Positions 8,305 to 16,290 of a DNA stretch of 29,758 nucleotides are shown piece by piece. Position numbers and translations under genes: made by a program. Within the stretch, counting starts at the first letter, position 1. Every line of letters starts with the position of its first letter. Source of the stretch: a virus; IMG/VR virus record IMGVR_UViG_3300048131_000128, positions 1 to 29,758 of that record. One strand, written 5' to 3'. Below the pieces are notes generated by a model that did no database searches, was not told the origin of the DNA, and saw only the letters and a program-made list of their open reading frames with translations.

Positions 8305-10512
8305 CTACTTAATTATTTGCGAATGCATTCCTTTATTATTAAATCTTTTTATTTTTATTCCTAATGATTGTTTTTCGTATTTTGGTTTCGGATGATATAA
8401 ATGCCTATTGCAAGCCATAACAGCGAGCCCGGAACTAATAGTTGCATCATATTTTGTTCTTTTATTTATATCAAACTTTGCCCAATCATTCAGTGTTCTG
8501 TTAAAATATATATTCCCGCTACCCTCTTCATTATAACCAACATATTTATCTATATAAGTTTCTATAGCAGCAGCGTGAGCTTGTTTTATATCTTCTGACG
8601 TATTAGGTATACCTCCTATTTCTTTTTCCGTTACAGATAATTTATTCCAAATTTTATCAGGACGATTCATTGAGAATCCCCTGTAACCTCTTCGTTTTAA
8701 ATAGTATAGTAATCTAGGTTTATTGTTTTCTGCTAATATTGGCATACCGTAATACACTAAAGCCATAAGCATATCTTCAAAAAATATTTCAGCAGTTTGA
8801 GGTCTAGCAACATATTCTAAAAAAAATGTATTAGGTGGTGCATCTTCCATACTAAATTTAGTAAGACCATGCAGCGAACCTTTAGAGCCTACTCCATCTG
8901 TAGTTCCTGATATATCATATGAGTCACATCCAAATGCACCAATATGTTCATTACCAGGATATTTCATCCCATTCTTTATTATTACGTTGTTTTCTAGGTT
9001 TTTAGGAGGCGTCCAGCTAATAAAAAATCTACCGTTATTGTTAGGTGTAAATATTACTTTACTATCTTTTATTCCATTTTCCCAAGAAAACGATCCTTTG
9101 GTAACAAGCCCATCACGAGTGGCACTCTCATTAAAATCAATTTGCTCGTATATTTTACTTAAATTAAATATACTGTTCTTAGCTTCATCTCTAAATGCAT
9201 GTTCTTCAGTACGAGGGAATTGACGATAGTATTCATTTAATCCGTCACTATCATGTTTTAAACCTTCAACTTCGTTTTCCCAAAATTCTATGACTCCAGT
9301 ATCAATATACTCTTCATCATTTCCAAGGACGGGTTCTTGTGTAGTATCAAAGACAGGGTATCCAAAAGAATCAATGTATCCTTCGTAGTTCCATTCCATA
9401 GGTATGAACAAACTATATAATCCCGAGCTAGTCTGTCCATTTTTGTTGCGTCTTGTAACGTCTGAGTCATAATAAAGCTTTTTGAAGTTGTCACCACCTT
9501 TTTCTAATGCATTGGATGTTGATCCCATCATACACTTTCCTATAATTCTACTACCTAATCGTAATGTTGTTTTTGTTACACGCCAGTTGTTTAATATGTT
9601 ATCAGGTCTTTCCCATTTGCCCGATTCATCGTGTACTAATAATTTAAGCTTTTCACCGTCATAACTGTTGTCTCCGGTATTTTTCCAATCAATTGTTGTA
9701 TCAAGCCCTTCTAATATCTGTTTTTCACTGGTTTGGGTAATACTCTTTTTGGTAAGCTTCGACGCGGGGACTCTGTAGGCAAGTTCGGACTTGGGTCTGT
9801 CCATTCCGTCTTGTATTGGTTTGAAAAAGAACGGGTAGTTGACCGATATCGGTACCACCTTGTCCGTGAACATTTTCTTTGCATCGGATCCAGACTTTGA
9901 CAATATTCCAAATCTAGCATCTGATGTAATTGTAGCTTGGTTAACAGTCTCTGCTGATGACATAAAGCTAAATCCAGACCGTCTATTCTTGAGGTAGCAC
10001 ATTCCGTAACACCTTTTATCTGCTTTGCAAGCTTCCCAGAATATGAAGAATAATCTATTCGCTTCCCTATAGTCTGGTTTCCCAACATCAATTTTGGTGT
10101 GCTGCAGGTACATATAATGAGAGCCAGTGATAAAAGTAGGAACATTTTTATTAATAAACCAATAACCTTCCTCGCGTCTAGTAAATTCTCTATCAATATA
10201 TTCATACCATTTATTTTTAAAAGATTCTGGATATGACTCCCAATCAAATATACTTTTTACATTTTTAAGTTCCTTAGGGAACTCATGAGGCATCCATCTA
10301 CTGTCATTGTTATCTATTTCTTTTGGCGGCGGTGGTAATGCTATACACAATCCCTGTAGCTCAATGATTTCACCTATCTTGCCATTTTTGCTAATTACAA
10401 CAATGTCGTATTCTTTATTATATCCGTATAACCATTTATTATACCTATTTAATCTTTTGATTACGTTAGGTTTAACAGGAGTTACGGTTTTAACTAATGT
10501 CTGTTCGTACAT
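8305..10512 (-). CDS. terL: Terminase large subunit (735 aa)
   Basis: This is the ATP-driven packaging motor and headful or end-cutting nuclease. The ATPase domain holds a deviant Walker A, LKNRRSGFSF at 174-183, with no terminal GK[ST]; a Walker B, LLVHDE, with D295 and E296; and a coupling motif MMGSTSN at 328-334. The nuclease domain has an acidic pair in GCDSYD (D530, D533) and a final acid D689 in KYDATISSGLA, the RNase H-like pattern of terminases. The N-terminal 110 residues precede a conserved block TRREEGYWFINKNVPTFITG. The ATG overlaps the stop of the small upstream gene by one base (TAATG), and the portal follows after 1 base. The deviant Walker A is one I associate with marine and crAss-like terminases, so I do not read it as inactivation. 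Confidence 0.92.
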   Translation of the reverse strand: MYEQTLVKTVTPVKPNVIKRLNRYNKWLYGYNKEYDIVVISKNGKIGEIIELQGLCIALPPPPKEIDNNDSRWMPHEFPKELKNVKSIFDWESYPESFKNKWYEYIDREFTRREEGYWFINKNVPTFITGSHYMYLQHTKIDVGKPDYREANRLFFIFWEACKADKRCYGMCYLKNRRSGFSFMSSAETVNQATITSDARFGILSKSGSDAKKMFTDKVVPISVNYPFFFKPIQDGMDRPKSELAYRVPASKLTKKSITQTSEKQILEGLDTTIDWKNTGDNSYDGEKLKLLVHDESGKWERPDNILNNWRVTKTTLRLGSRIIGKCMMGSTSNALEKGGDNFKKLYYDSDVTRRNKNGQTSSGLYSLFIPMEWNYEGYIDSFGYPVFDTTQEPVLGNDEEYIDTGVIEFWENEVEGLKHDSDGLNEYYRQFPRTEEHAFRDEAKNSIFNLSKIYEQIDFNESATRDGLVTKGSFSWENGIKDSKVIFTPNNNGRFFISWTPPKNLENNVIIKNGMKYPGNEHIGAFGCDSYDISGTTDGVGSKGSLHGLTKFSMEDAPPNTFFLEYVARPQTAEIFFEDMLMALVYYGMPILAENNKPRLLYYLKRRGYRGFSMNRPDKIWNKLSVTEKEIGGIPNTSEDIKQAHAAAIETYIDKYVGYNEEGSGNIYFNRTLNDWAKFDINKRTKYDATISSGLAVMACNRHLYHPKPKYEKQSLGIKIKRFNNKGMHSQIIK

Positions 10513-10787
10513 TATTTAGATCTTCTTTCAGCAAATCCACCAAATGCTTCTTTCTTTTCAATGGGTTTATCTTCCATCAAATTCTTTTCAGCCTCTATGC
10601 GTGTAAGAATTTCAAAAGCATCGAATATTGCAAGCTTTTTAGTTGCAGCAGCATTTTTTAATCTATCAGCAGCAAGCTCATCATCGCCGCCTTCAACAAT
10701 TATTTCTTCCTCTGCTACCCGTATAAGTTCGTGTACTGCTTTATACCCAGCTTGTATTATACTCGACTTCAGTTCCTTTGCGTTCAT
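10512..10787 (-). CDS. Small helical protein before TerL, terminase small subunit candidate (91 aa)
   Basis: The protein is almost wholly helical by eye: residues 1-30 (KELKSSIIQAGYKAVHELIR), an acidic turn EEIIVEGGDDE at 27-37, then AADRLKNAAATKKLAIFDAF at 39-58, and a tail KKEAFGGFAERRSK. Placement directly before terL, size and helix content fit a small terminase subunit that recognises DNA and regulates TerL, but no helix-turn-helix can be asserted. The frame overlaps the end of the preceding 199-residue gene by 47 bases. No other ATG suits, and the conserved-looking opening starts here. The stop overlaps the terL ATG. Confidence 0.55.
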   Translation of the reverse strand: MNAKELKSSIIQAGYKAVHELIRVAEEEIIVEGGDDELAADRLKNAAATKKLAIFDAFEILTRIEAEKNLMEDKPIEKKEAFGGFAERRSK

Positions 10788-11340
10788 ATTTAATTGAAAT
10801 TGAATTAAGTGGTACTCTATATAATCTTTCGTTGTCTATAACAAATTCATATTCACTATTTGGTGTAAAACCTATTATATCATCATTGCCTAAACCAAAG
10901 TCTCTTAAATTGCTCCCTAAGTGCTTTAAAACGCCTGTGAGCGGCTCTTCTTTATCTTCTGTAAGATTATTTGTGCTTTTAATTGGTTTTACAAAGCAAA
11001 AACCCGGTGGCGTGTACCATTTACTACCTCTTTTATATAAAAATATTTGGTCACTAAAGCAAAAGTATTTGTCTTCTTTAAAATAGTTACGACTATTTTT
11101 TTCATTACCTCGCATGTCATAATATCTTCTAAATACATTATGATGAATAATTACTTCATCACCTATTTGTAAATTATATTCATCTTTAATAATTGGTGTT
11201 TCAATTATAATACCCAATCTATTTACAAACTTGTGATCTTCTACTGATGTATTTAATATTAACTCTTGACCTTCAACATCTTTTTTATTATTGTATCTAC
11301 CGTTAATTGGTTCAACAATATAAGCATACGTATGCTTCAT
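10741..11340 (-). CDS. Tandem GroES-like double-domain protein, putative co-chaperonin (199 aa)
   Basis: The sequence can be read as two GroES-type barrels. Half one (about 6-103) has IVEPIN, then GQELILNTS at 24-32 (an LIL tripeptide like a GroES mobile loop), GIIIETP at 43-49, and LQIGDEVIIHH at 57-67. Half two (about 115-187) has FVKPIKS, TGVLKHLGS, LGNDDIIGFTP and then EYEFVIDNERLYRVPL, ISIKYE. The last part lines up with YGIDFNGEYLQVI and DVVVI in the phage GroES at 22808-23068. Half two has no hydrophobic loop tripeptide. A role as a second co-chaperonin is inferred from this pattern, as no search was run. It lies between a 72-residue unknown (1-base overlap) and the small-terminase candidate (47-base overlap). 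Confidence 0.5.
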   Translation of the reverse strand: MKHTYAYIVEPINGRYNNKKDVEGQELILNTSVEDHKFVNRLGIIIETPIIKDEYNLQIGDEVIIHHNVFRRYYDMRGNEKNSRNYFKEDKYFCFSDQIFLYKRGSKWYTPPGFCFVKPIKSTNNLTEDKEEPLTGVLKHLGSNLRDFGLGNDDIIGFTPNSEYEFVIDNERLYRVPLNSISIKYERKGTEVEYNTSWV

Positions 11341-11558
11341 TAATATTCTAAATTAAATTCAATTGATACTGCCATGTTTTTATTAAACTCTTTCCAAGGT
11401 AAAACCTCATCGTTTTTTTTAATATATATTTTATAGCAGTCTTCCTCTTCTAGTATTTCTGATATAGTGTGACCCCCAAAAACTTCTTGCCCAACACTGT
11501 AGTGCATTGCATCGTTCTTATAATCACGCCCAATACTAATTTTTCTTATTAGATTCAT
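11340..11558 (-). CDS. Conserved small protein of unknown function (72 aa)
   Basis: A 72-residue acidic protein that opens MNLIRKISIGRDYKNDAMHY and continues VGQEVFGGHTISEI, then EDCYKIYIKKNDEVLPWKEF. I recognise this opening from small proteins near terminase genes in marine phages, but no function is known to me. The alternation of short hydrophobic runs suggests a small beta-rich fold. It is translationally coupled on both sides: its stop overlaps the ATG of the 199-residue gene (TAATG), and its start lies 23 bases inside the 49-residue upstream frame. No membrane segment or Cys cluster is present. Confidence 0.65.
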   Translation of the reverse strand: MNLIRKISIGRDYKNDAMHYSVGQEVFGGHTISEILEEEDCYKIYIKKNDEVLPWKEFNKNMAVSIEFNLEY

Positions 11559-11685
11559 TTTTATTATTATTTGATTCTTGCAAAATTGTAGAAATAGCTT
11601 GTACTTTAGCTAGTTCTTTAATTGGGAACTCGTTTAATATTTGAGTTATTTTATTAATTTGTTCTTGATTTAATTTAATTTCCAT
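11536..11685 (-). CDS. Small hypothetical protein (49 aa)
   Basis: This frame is read from the ATG at 11683-11685 to TAG at 11536-11538. It encodes MEIKLNQEQINKITQILNEF then PIKELAKVQAISTILQES and an Asn/Lys-rich tail. The first 36 residues would make one or two amphipathic helices. It fills most of the gap between the LamG gene and the 72-residue gene and overlaps the latter by 23 bases, typical of the tight packing here. The leader (ATATAAATAAAATG) is A/T-rich like other starts in the window. Function is unknown. The low-complexity tail and short length leave some chance that it is not translated. Confidence 0.5.
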   Translation of the reverse strand: MEIKLNQEQINKITQILNEFPIKELAKVQAISTILQESNNNKNESNKKN

Positions 11686-11712
11686 TTTATTTATATTTAG
11701 TTAATTATATTA

Positions 11713-11745
11713 TTACATGTTAGTTACAATCTTCAATTGCTCCAT
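11713..11745 (-). pseudogene. Ten-codon ORF remnant at the LamG stop codon
   Basis: The TAA of the 1107-residue gene overlaps an ATG (TAATG) that opens MEQLKIVTNM and stops. A matching start, MEDLKIYIKK, follows the other LamG gene at 27722. The shared opening suggests a leftover of a small gene that travels with these adhesins. Too short to call as a gene on its own. Confidence 0.25.
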
Positions 11746-14700
11746 TATTTTATTGCTAAATAGATGTAGGTTTCTCCACTACCATTCCATCCTGAATTAC
11801 TTGTTGATAATTGAAACCCATCGCTTAAAAAACTAAATCTACCTGCATATGTAGTGTCAGCATTAGATAAGTTAGGAAACAATACAATATCTTTTCCTCT
11901 TGAAGTATCGTATATCATCCAATTATCTGATAAGGATGTCGGTTTAAGTATTACAAATCTTGGAGCAAATTCTGTTGTAACTGATAATGTCCCTCCATTC
12001 CCTGTATAACTCCCTACCTTCTGATAACCTGTAACAGAGTGGAAGCAGTAGGCGATGTAAGTTGAACCACTTGAATTAGTTGATGTATCATTTCCTACAT
12101 TTACAACTGTACTTGTAGCTGGACTTGGAAATACACCAGAAGAAGTACCGCCTGCCGAAGTTGTGTTTAGTTTCATATAATTTGGTGGCGTATTTGTTGT
12201 ATCATACAATACAAACCAATCCTCTGTAGCACTTGTTCTTTTTACTATAACCAGTTCAGGTAACGAGCTTAATCCGTGTCCAAAACTTGCGTTAGAACCT
12301 GTCCCTGTATACTTCACAATACTAAACCCTGCCTCTGCATTTACACTTACTACACTATCTATAGTACCCTCTGTGTTTATCTGTGGTAAGTTGTCATCGT
12401 GGTCTCCTGCCTTGAAAACCCAAGCTACGTAATCCGTTGAACTGTCATTTACATAAGAACCTGACCCTGCTGAATTTACCGTAAATCCGTCTGTATATAT
12501 GTTGGTTATAGTATCAGTACTAGTAGTGTTTTCAGCACCTGTTGTACTAGAAAATAATCTGCCATACAAGCCTTCAGAGCCTCTTACAGAATCAACTAAA
12601 ACGTGGTGATGAGATGCATCCCTTGACTTAACCCACACAAGGTCGGGCTTAAAATCTGTATCAATACTTTGAGTTCCGCCATTACCTGTATAAGTAACAA
12701 CATCAAAGCTATTCTCTACAGTTGGAGTTGTAGTATCAGGGTCTGCTGCTATAGCTAGGTAGATGTAGGTTTCATTATTACCATTAAATCCAACATCATT
12801 ATTTTTTATCTGAAAACCATTACTTAAAAAATCTAAAACATTTATACCTGCTGATTCTGCATTACTTAAGTTTGCAAATAATCTTTGTGTTGCAGGGTTT
12901 GTTGTATCTCTCTTGTTATCCACTATATTCCAATGAGCCGTAGTTGAGGATGATTTAATCATTACAAATGCAGGTTCAAATCCTGTCTCTACAATAGTTC
13001 CATTAGTAGAGCCATTCCCTGTATAGCTACCGATTTTTTGGTAGTTGTCTACGCTGTGGAAGCAGTAGGCGATGTAGTCACGACTTGTATTAGTCCAATT
13101 TGTTGTAAAAGTAGTTGGATTTACAGTAAAAGATAAATCAGTGTTTTGAGCTCTTGTTAAATTTAATGCAAGTGAGTTTCCTGATGTTAAATCTTTTGTC
13201 CAAACATACCAATTTGATGCATCATCAACGTGCTTAATAATAATCATTTCAGGAGTAGAAGATAATCCGTGTCCCGCAGTTTGAGTAACATTAAAAATTG
13301 ATGTAAAATTCACAATACTAAACCCTGCATCCTGATTAGCCTTTACAGTACTTTCTATAGTTCCGTCGTTATTAGTAGCTGCTGCACCTTCTCCTGCATT
13401 GAAACACCAAGCTGCGTAGTCATCTCCTGACTTATTTGCATTAGCCTCTCCTGAATTTCCTTCATCAACCGCAAAACCATTACTTGAAACTGAATCAACG
13501 TGACCAAATACTGAATCTGCAGAACCTAAATAAGACGCATCAGAGTATTGAGGATGATTTATACCTGCGACAGTATTTTGCAAAATATGATTAGAACCTG
13601 TTGAGCGGTTTTTTATCCAAATAAAATCAGGAGAAAAATTTGTAGCCTCTTGGTAAATTACGTTAGAGGCAGTGCCATCGTAAGCGTAGGTTACGTTAGT
13701 TGCAGTACCATCGTATAATTGTTGCTCATCTCTTGCATCTCCTTCAAACTTATAGTGTGCTTGTAAACCACTTATAGATATTGTAGAAGAAGCTGTTTCG
13801 GCATATAAGGTGTTTACGTCTGATTGTGAAAGCTCTGTATTGTACACTCTTACTTGGTCTATTAAACCATCCGTCTTATGGGTTGAACCATAAGTCCCTA
13901 TAGTGGGAATGTAAGAACTTCTTGTTGTTGAACCTGCGTTTGTATTTGTGCCTGTTAATACTCCGTTTAAATACACTTTAACATCTCCATTATGCTTTAT
14001 TGTTCCAACAACGTGATTCCACTCACCAACGTTAGCTGCAACTGAAGAGAGAGCACTAATTTGAGTACCTGTACCTCCACCAAAACTTTGATCCATTTTA
14101 GGAAAACCATTAGTCCAAAGAGTTAATCTATAATCAATAAATGAGGAATCTGCAGGGTCAGACGTGGATGTACTACATAATATTGGGTTTCTGCTTGACA
14201 AAGTGTTTGGTTTTATCCAAGCGGATATTGAAAATTCTCCTGTTGTATTAACATCAAAAGCGGAGCTATTTGGTAAAGTAATTTTACTACTACTCCCATT
14301 AAATATAGCAGCACTTCCAAACTTCCCACTTGCTCCTCCTGTATCATTTGCATTACCATCTAATTGGTATAAAGCAACACCTGAATTATCATTAAAAATA
14401 TCCGTAGTAGATATAGTAGTAGAAGCGTGAGTTTCTCCATATAGAGTAGTTACTTCGGTAGAAGATAATGCTTTGTCGAAGATTCTTAATTGGTCTATTT
14501 TACCATTCCAATTATTAGTCACACCTGTAGTTCTCATTCTCGCACCTATATATTGCGATGGGAATGAGTAGCTGTTTGCTGTAAATGAAGTTGTATCCTT
14601 TAAAACACCATTAACATATAATTTAGATTCCGTTGTAGAACAAGTCCAAACTATATTATACCAAGCATTAATCCCTACTCCGTGTGTGGCTGAATTTATG

Positions 14701-15068
14701 TAAAGGTCTAGACCTGTAGATGATGCATTTCTGTTTAATAATTCTAAATTATTATTAGTGTCAAAACCTATACTTAAAAACGGTGTTCCATTTGATTGGT
14801 CTGATTGACCAAAAATTATACTAACCGTATTATTGGTGTTTCTATAAACCCAAGAGGATATGCTAAAAGATGTTCCGCTCAAAGGAATGACATTCGTAGA
14901 AATACTACTACTACTACCATTAAATACAGCACCTCTATTTATATACCCTCCTATACGTTGAGTACCTCCGTTACCTGTATAGAGTACAGTGTTAAAGTTT
15001 TCTGAAGCAAAAGTATTTGCTCCGCCAGTTGCCGCTGGTCCTGCGTTTATTAATTTCTTACCAAGCAT
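11745..15068 (-). CDS. LamG-repeat tail fibre / adhesin (1107 aa)
   Basis: This is a large, probably receptor-binding fibre protein. Residues 45-210 and 245-425 are two LamG/concanavalin-like lectin domains; each starts with AVFNGSSSSI or AIFNGSSSKI and ends in KIDQLRIFDKALSS or LIDQVRVYNTELSQ, the usual closing strand. An 11-residue micro-repeat (YDGTATNVTYA, YDGTASNVIY) follows at 452-472. Then come two tandem copies of a three-part unit (480-774 and 785-1107): a PDFIWIKNR-type part ending AAWCF or AWVFKAG, a part opening GTIxSxVxxNxxAGFSIV and ending YIAYCFHSV, and a part opening QKxGSYTGNG and ending ETYIYLAI. Residues 27-37 (TVLYTGNGGTQ) are a stub of the same unit. No chaperone or peptidase domain is seen. 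Its start overlaps the stop of the 161-residue gene (TAATG). Confidence 0.85.
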   Translation of the reverse strand: MLGKKLINAGPAATGGANTFASENFNTVLYTGNGGTQRIGGYINRGAVFNGSSSSISTNVIPLSGTSFSISSWVYRNTNNTVSIIFGQSDQSNGTPFLSIGFDTNNNLELLNRNASSTGLDLYINSATHGVGINAWYNIVWTCSTTESKLYVNGVLKDTTSFTANSYSFPSQYIGARMRTTGVTNNWNGKIDQLRIFDKALSSTEVTTLYGETHASTTISTTDIFNDNSGVALYQLDGNANDTGGASGKFGSAAIFNGSSSKITLPNSSAFDVNTTGEFSISAWIKPNTLSSRNPILCSTSTSDPADSSFIDYRLTLWTNGFPKMDQSFGGGTGTQISALSSVAANVGEWNHVVGTIKHNGDVKVYLNGVLTGTNTNAGSTTRSSYIPTIGTYGSTHKTDGLIDQVRVYNTELSQSDVNTLYAETASSTISISGLQAHYKFEGDARDEQQLYDGTATNVTYAYDGTASNVIYQEATNFSPDFIWIKNRSTGSNHILQNTVAGINHPQYSDASYLGSADSVFGHVDSVSSNGFAVDEGNSGEANANKSGDDYAAWCFNAGEGAAATNNDGTIESTVKANQDAGFSIVNFTSIFNVTQTAGHGLSSTPEMIIIKHVDDASNWYVWTKDLTSGNSLALNLTRAQNTDLSFTVNPTTFTTNWTNTSRDYIAYCFHSVDNYQKIGSYTGNGSTNGTIVETGFEPAFVMIKSSSTTAHWNIVDNKRDTTNPATQRLFANLSNAESAGINVLDFLSNGFQIKNNDVGFNGNNETYIYLAIAADPDTTTPTVENSFDVVTYTGNGGTQSIDTDFKPDLVWVKSRDASHHHVLVDSVRGSEGLYGRLFSSTTGAENTTSTDTITNIYTDGFTVNSAGSGSYVNDSSTDYVAWVFKAGDHDDNLPQINTEGTIDSVVSVNAEAGFSIVKYTGTGSNASFGHGLSSLPELVIVKRTSATEDWFVLYDTTNTPPNYMKLNTTSAGGTSSGVFPSPATSTVVNVGNDTSTNSSGSTYIAYCFHSVTGYQKVGSYTGNGGTLSVTTEFAPRFVILKPTSLSDNWMIYDTSRGKDIVLFPNLSNADTTYAGRFSFLSDGFQLSTSNSGWNGSGETYIYLAIK
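11748..13631 (-). repeat. Two tandem ~300-residue adhesin units within the 1107-aa gene
   Basis: The unit covers residues 480-774 (13631-12747) and again 785-1107 (12716-11748). A 21-base stretch encoding YIAYCFH is identical at 12039-12059 and 13056-13076, while most of the rest has diverged. A third copy of the unit lies in the partial LamG gene at the right end of the window. Confidence 0.75.
13650..13715 (-). repeat. 33-base tandem micro-repeat, two copies
   Basis: Two successive 11-residue units (YDGTATNVTYA, YDGTASNVIYQ) link the LamG domains to the following units in the 1107-residue fibre. The same motif occurs three times in the other LamG gene. It reads as an expandable hinge. Confidence 0.7.
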
Positions 15069-15553
15069 TAATCTAGGTTTATGCTATACACAACTACATC
15101 GCTTTTTTCTGTTAAAGCGTTGATTTCACTTTCTTTCGTTTCTACAGCAGATAATATTGCTGCTCTATCTGTTGTAACAGATTCTGGGACTGTTGTACCA
15201 CCATTTAACGCTCTAAGGATATACCAATCAGTATTAGCTAATTTGGAATGAGCAGAGGCTTTTAAATTAACTATTTTATTTGCCTTCATCTCGTCAAGTG
15301 TAGCGTCCCAAGTTTTATCAGTTTTAGTATACGTGTAAACAGTATTAGCTGAGTCAAAGAATATATCACTTAAATTATGAATAGCTGAGTTATAATCTTC
15401 TGGTAGCACTACATCAAACAATCCCGCTGCTCTAAGTGCAGCATCACTCATTGCTTGAGCATTTAAATGTGTTCCATTAGATGCATATAACACTTTTGGC
15501 ACACCTTCGTATACTTTTATAGTTCCGTTTTTATTTATTGCTTTCTTTCCCAT
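15068..15553 (-). CDS. Fibre-associated protein, tail-fibre-assembly-like (161 aa)
   Basis: The first 100 residues read as a small mixed domain (AINKNGTIKVYEGVPKVLYA, then SDAALRAAGLFDVVLPEDYN). The C-terminal part (about 103-155) has the pattern KIVNLKASAHSKLANTDWYI followed by LRALNGGTTVPESVTTDRAA and a helix. That part resembles the C-terminal helical region of phage tail-fibre-assembly and DUF4376-type proteins, where A..KLA.TDWY and a later RAAI are typical. It sits directly before the 1107-residue fibre and ends in a 1-base overlap with its start, so a role in folding or attaching that fibre is plausible but inferred. Confidence 0.55.
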   Translation of the reverse strand: MGKKAINKNGTIKVYEGVPKVLYASNGTHLNAQAMSDAALRAAGLFDVVLPEDYNSAIHNLSDIFFDSANTVYTYTKTDKTWDATLDEMKANKIVNLKASAHSKLANTDWYILRALNGGTTVPESVTTDRAAILSAVETKESEINALTEKSDVVVYSINLD

Positions 15554-15555
15554 AA

Positions 15556-15906
15556 TTATACTGCTTGCTTGCTAATAGTTGCCCATTGTTCTGTAGCTCC
15601 GTTTGTCGATGCTATCTGAATAAGATTGCTAACTGTTCCGTCATATGTCCCAGATATAACCTTTACAGATGCTGGTAGAGTTAGTACATAACTTCCTGTT
15701 AGTACAAGATCTTTAACCATACCTGTAGATACATTCGAAAATGTTAATGTTGTATCTGCTGTTAATGTTTTTGTAAATACTTGAGCTGTACTAAAGTCCA
15801 CAGCACTAGCAGATATTGCTGCTGCTGTTGTAAATTCAGCTCCAAGCTTATCGTATGATACAGCATCGTCATTTAATACTGCTGCTGTTACTTTAGTTAA
15901 TGCCAT
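15556..15906 (-). CDS. Small fibre-cluster virion protein (116 aa)
   Basis: A Thr/Ala/Val-rich 116-residue protein opening MALTKVTAAVLNDDAVSYDK. The pattern (ALTKVTxxVxxDxAVxxxKLG) is common at the start of phage fibre proteins, where it marks a short trimerising or attachment region. The remainder (FTKTLTADTTLTFSNVSTGM, then VLTGSYVLTLPASVKVISG) looks like a beta-strand repeat domain similar to fibre shafts, ending in NGATEQWATIS. It is probably a short virion decoration or a detachable fibre part. It lies 2 bases before the 161-residue gene and 10 after the 123-residue gene. No enzymatic motif is visible. Confidence 0.55.
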   Translation of the reverse strand: MALTKVTAAVLNDDAVSYDKLGAEFTTAAAISASAVDFSTAQVFTKTLTADTTLTFSNVSTGMVKDLVLTGSYVLTLPASVKVISGTYDGTVSNLIQIASTNGATEQWATISKQAV

Positions 15907-15916
15907 AATTATTTAT

Positions 15917-16288
15917 TTATTCTGTTATTAAATCCCAACTTGTTGTTTCTTCATTCCACTCGTATCTTTGTCCATCATCTGGCATAGCCACAGGAGCTTC
16001 CCATAAACAACTAGTTTCATTTAGTGTCCAGCTATCAAATGGTTTGGGTGGAATAAAAGCATTTCTTGTTTCATCGTATGTATATCCGACACCAGCATAA
16101 TTTTTTCTAAAAGGAGCGCCATTACTTGAGTGTACTCCTCCTTTTGTATTATAAGAGGTACGTTTACAAACTTGCTCTCTGATATTGCCATAGTGGATCT
16201 CCCAGTTTGTTGGACCATCTGTTTCGTCTTTTCCTACTATTACCTCGGTAACAATGTTTTGCATGTTTAAAAAAGCGTAATGTGCCAT
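15917..16288 (-). CDS. Marine-phage fibre-associated protein (123 aa)
   Basis: This belongs to a family I recognise from cyanophage and other marine phage tail-fibre regions. Hallmarks are the opening MAHYAFLNMQNIVTEVIVG, the centre SYNTKGGVH, then RKNYAGVGYTYDETRNAFIP, PKPFDSWTLNETSCLWEAPV and the end DGQRYEWNEETTSWDLI. The sequence is rich in Trp and Tyr and beta-like. Its function has not been established to my knowledge. It always appears beside fibre genes, so it could be a structural cap or a fibre chaperone. Here it lies 2 bases after the 850-residue fibre. Sharing with phages of unrelated hosts points to exchange among marine phages. Confidence 0.7.
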   Translation of the reverse strand: MAHYAFLNMQNIVTEVIVGKDETDGPTNWEIHYGNIREQVCKRTSYNTKGGVHSSNGAPFRKNYAGVGYTYDETRNAFIPPKPFDSWTLNETSCLWEAPVAMPDDGQRYEWNEETTSWDLITE

Positions 16289-16290
16289 AA

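Noticed and set aside
9711-10247. Minus-strand 178-residue frame inside terL
   Set aside because: Long but out of frame with terL, which has intact ATPase and nuclease motifs over the same bases; composition is that of a shifted frame.
8305-10512. TerL as an inactive enzyme because of the deviant Walker A
   Set aside because: All other catalytic motifs are present and the deviant form is one I know from related phages.
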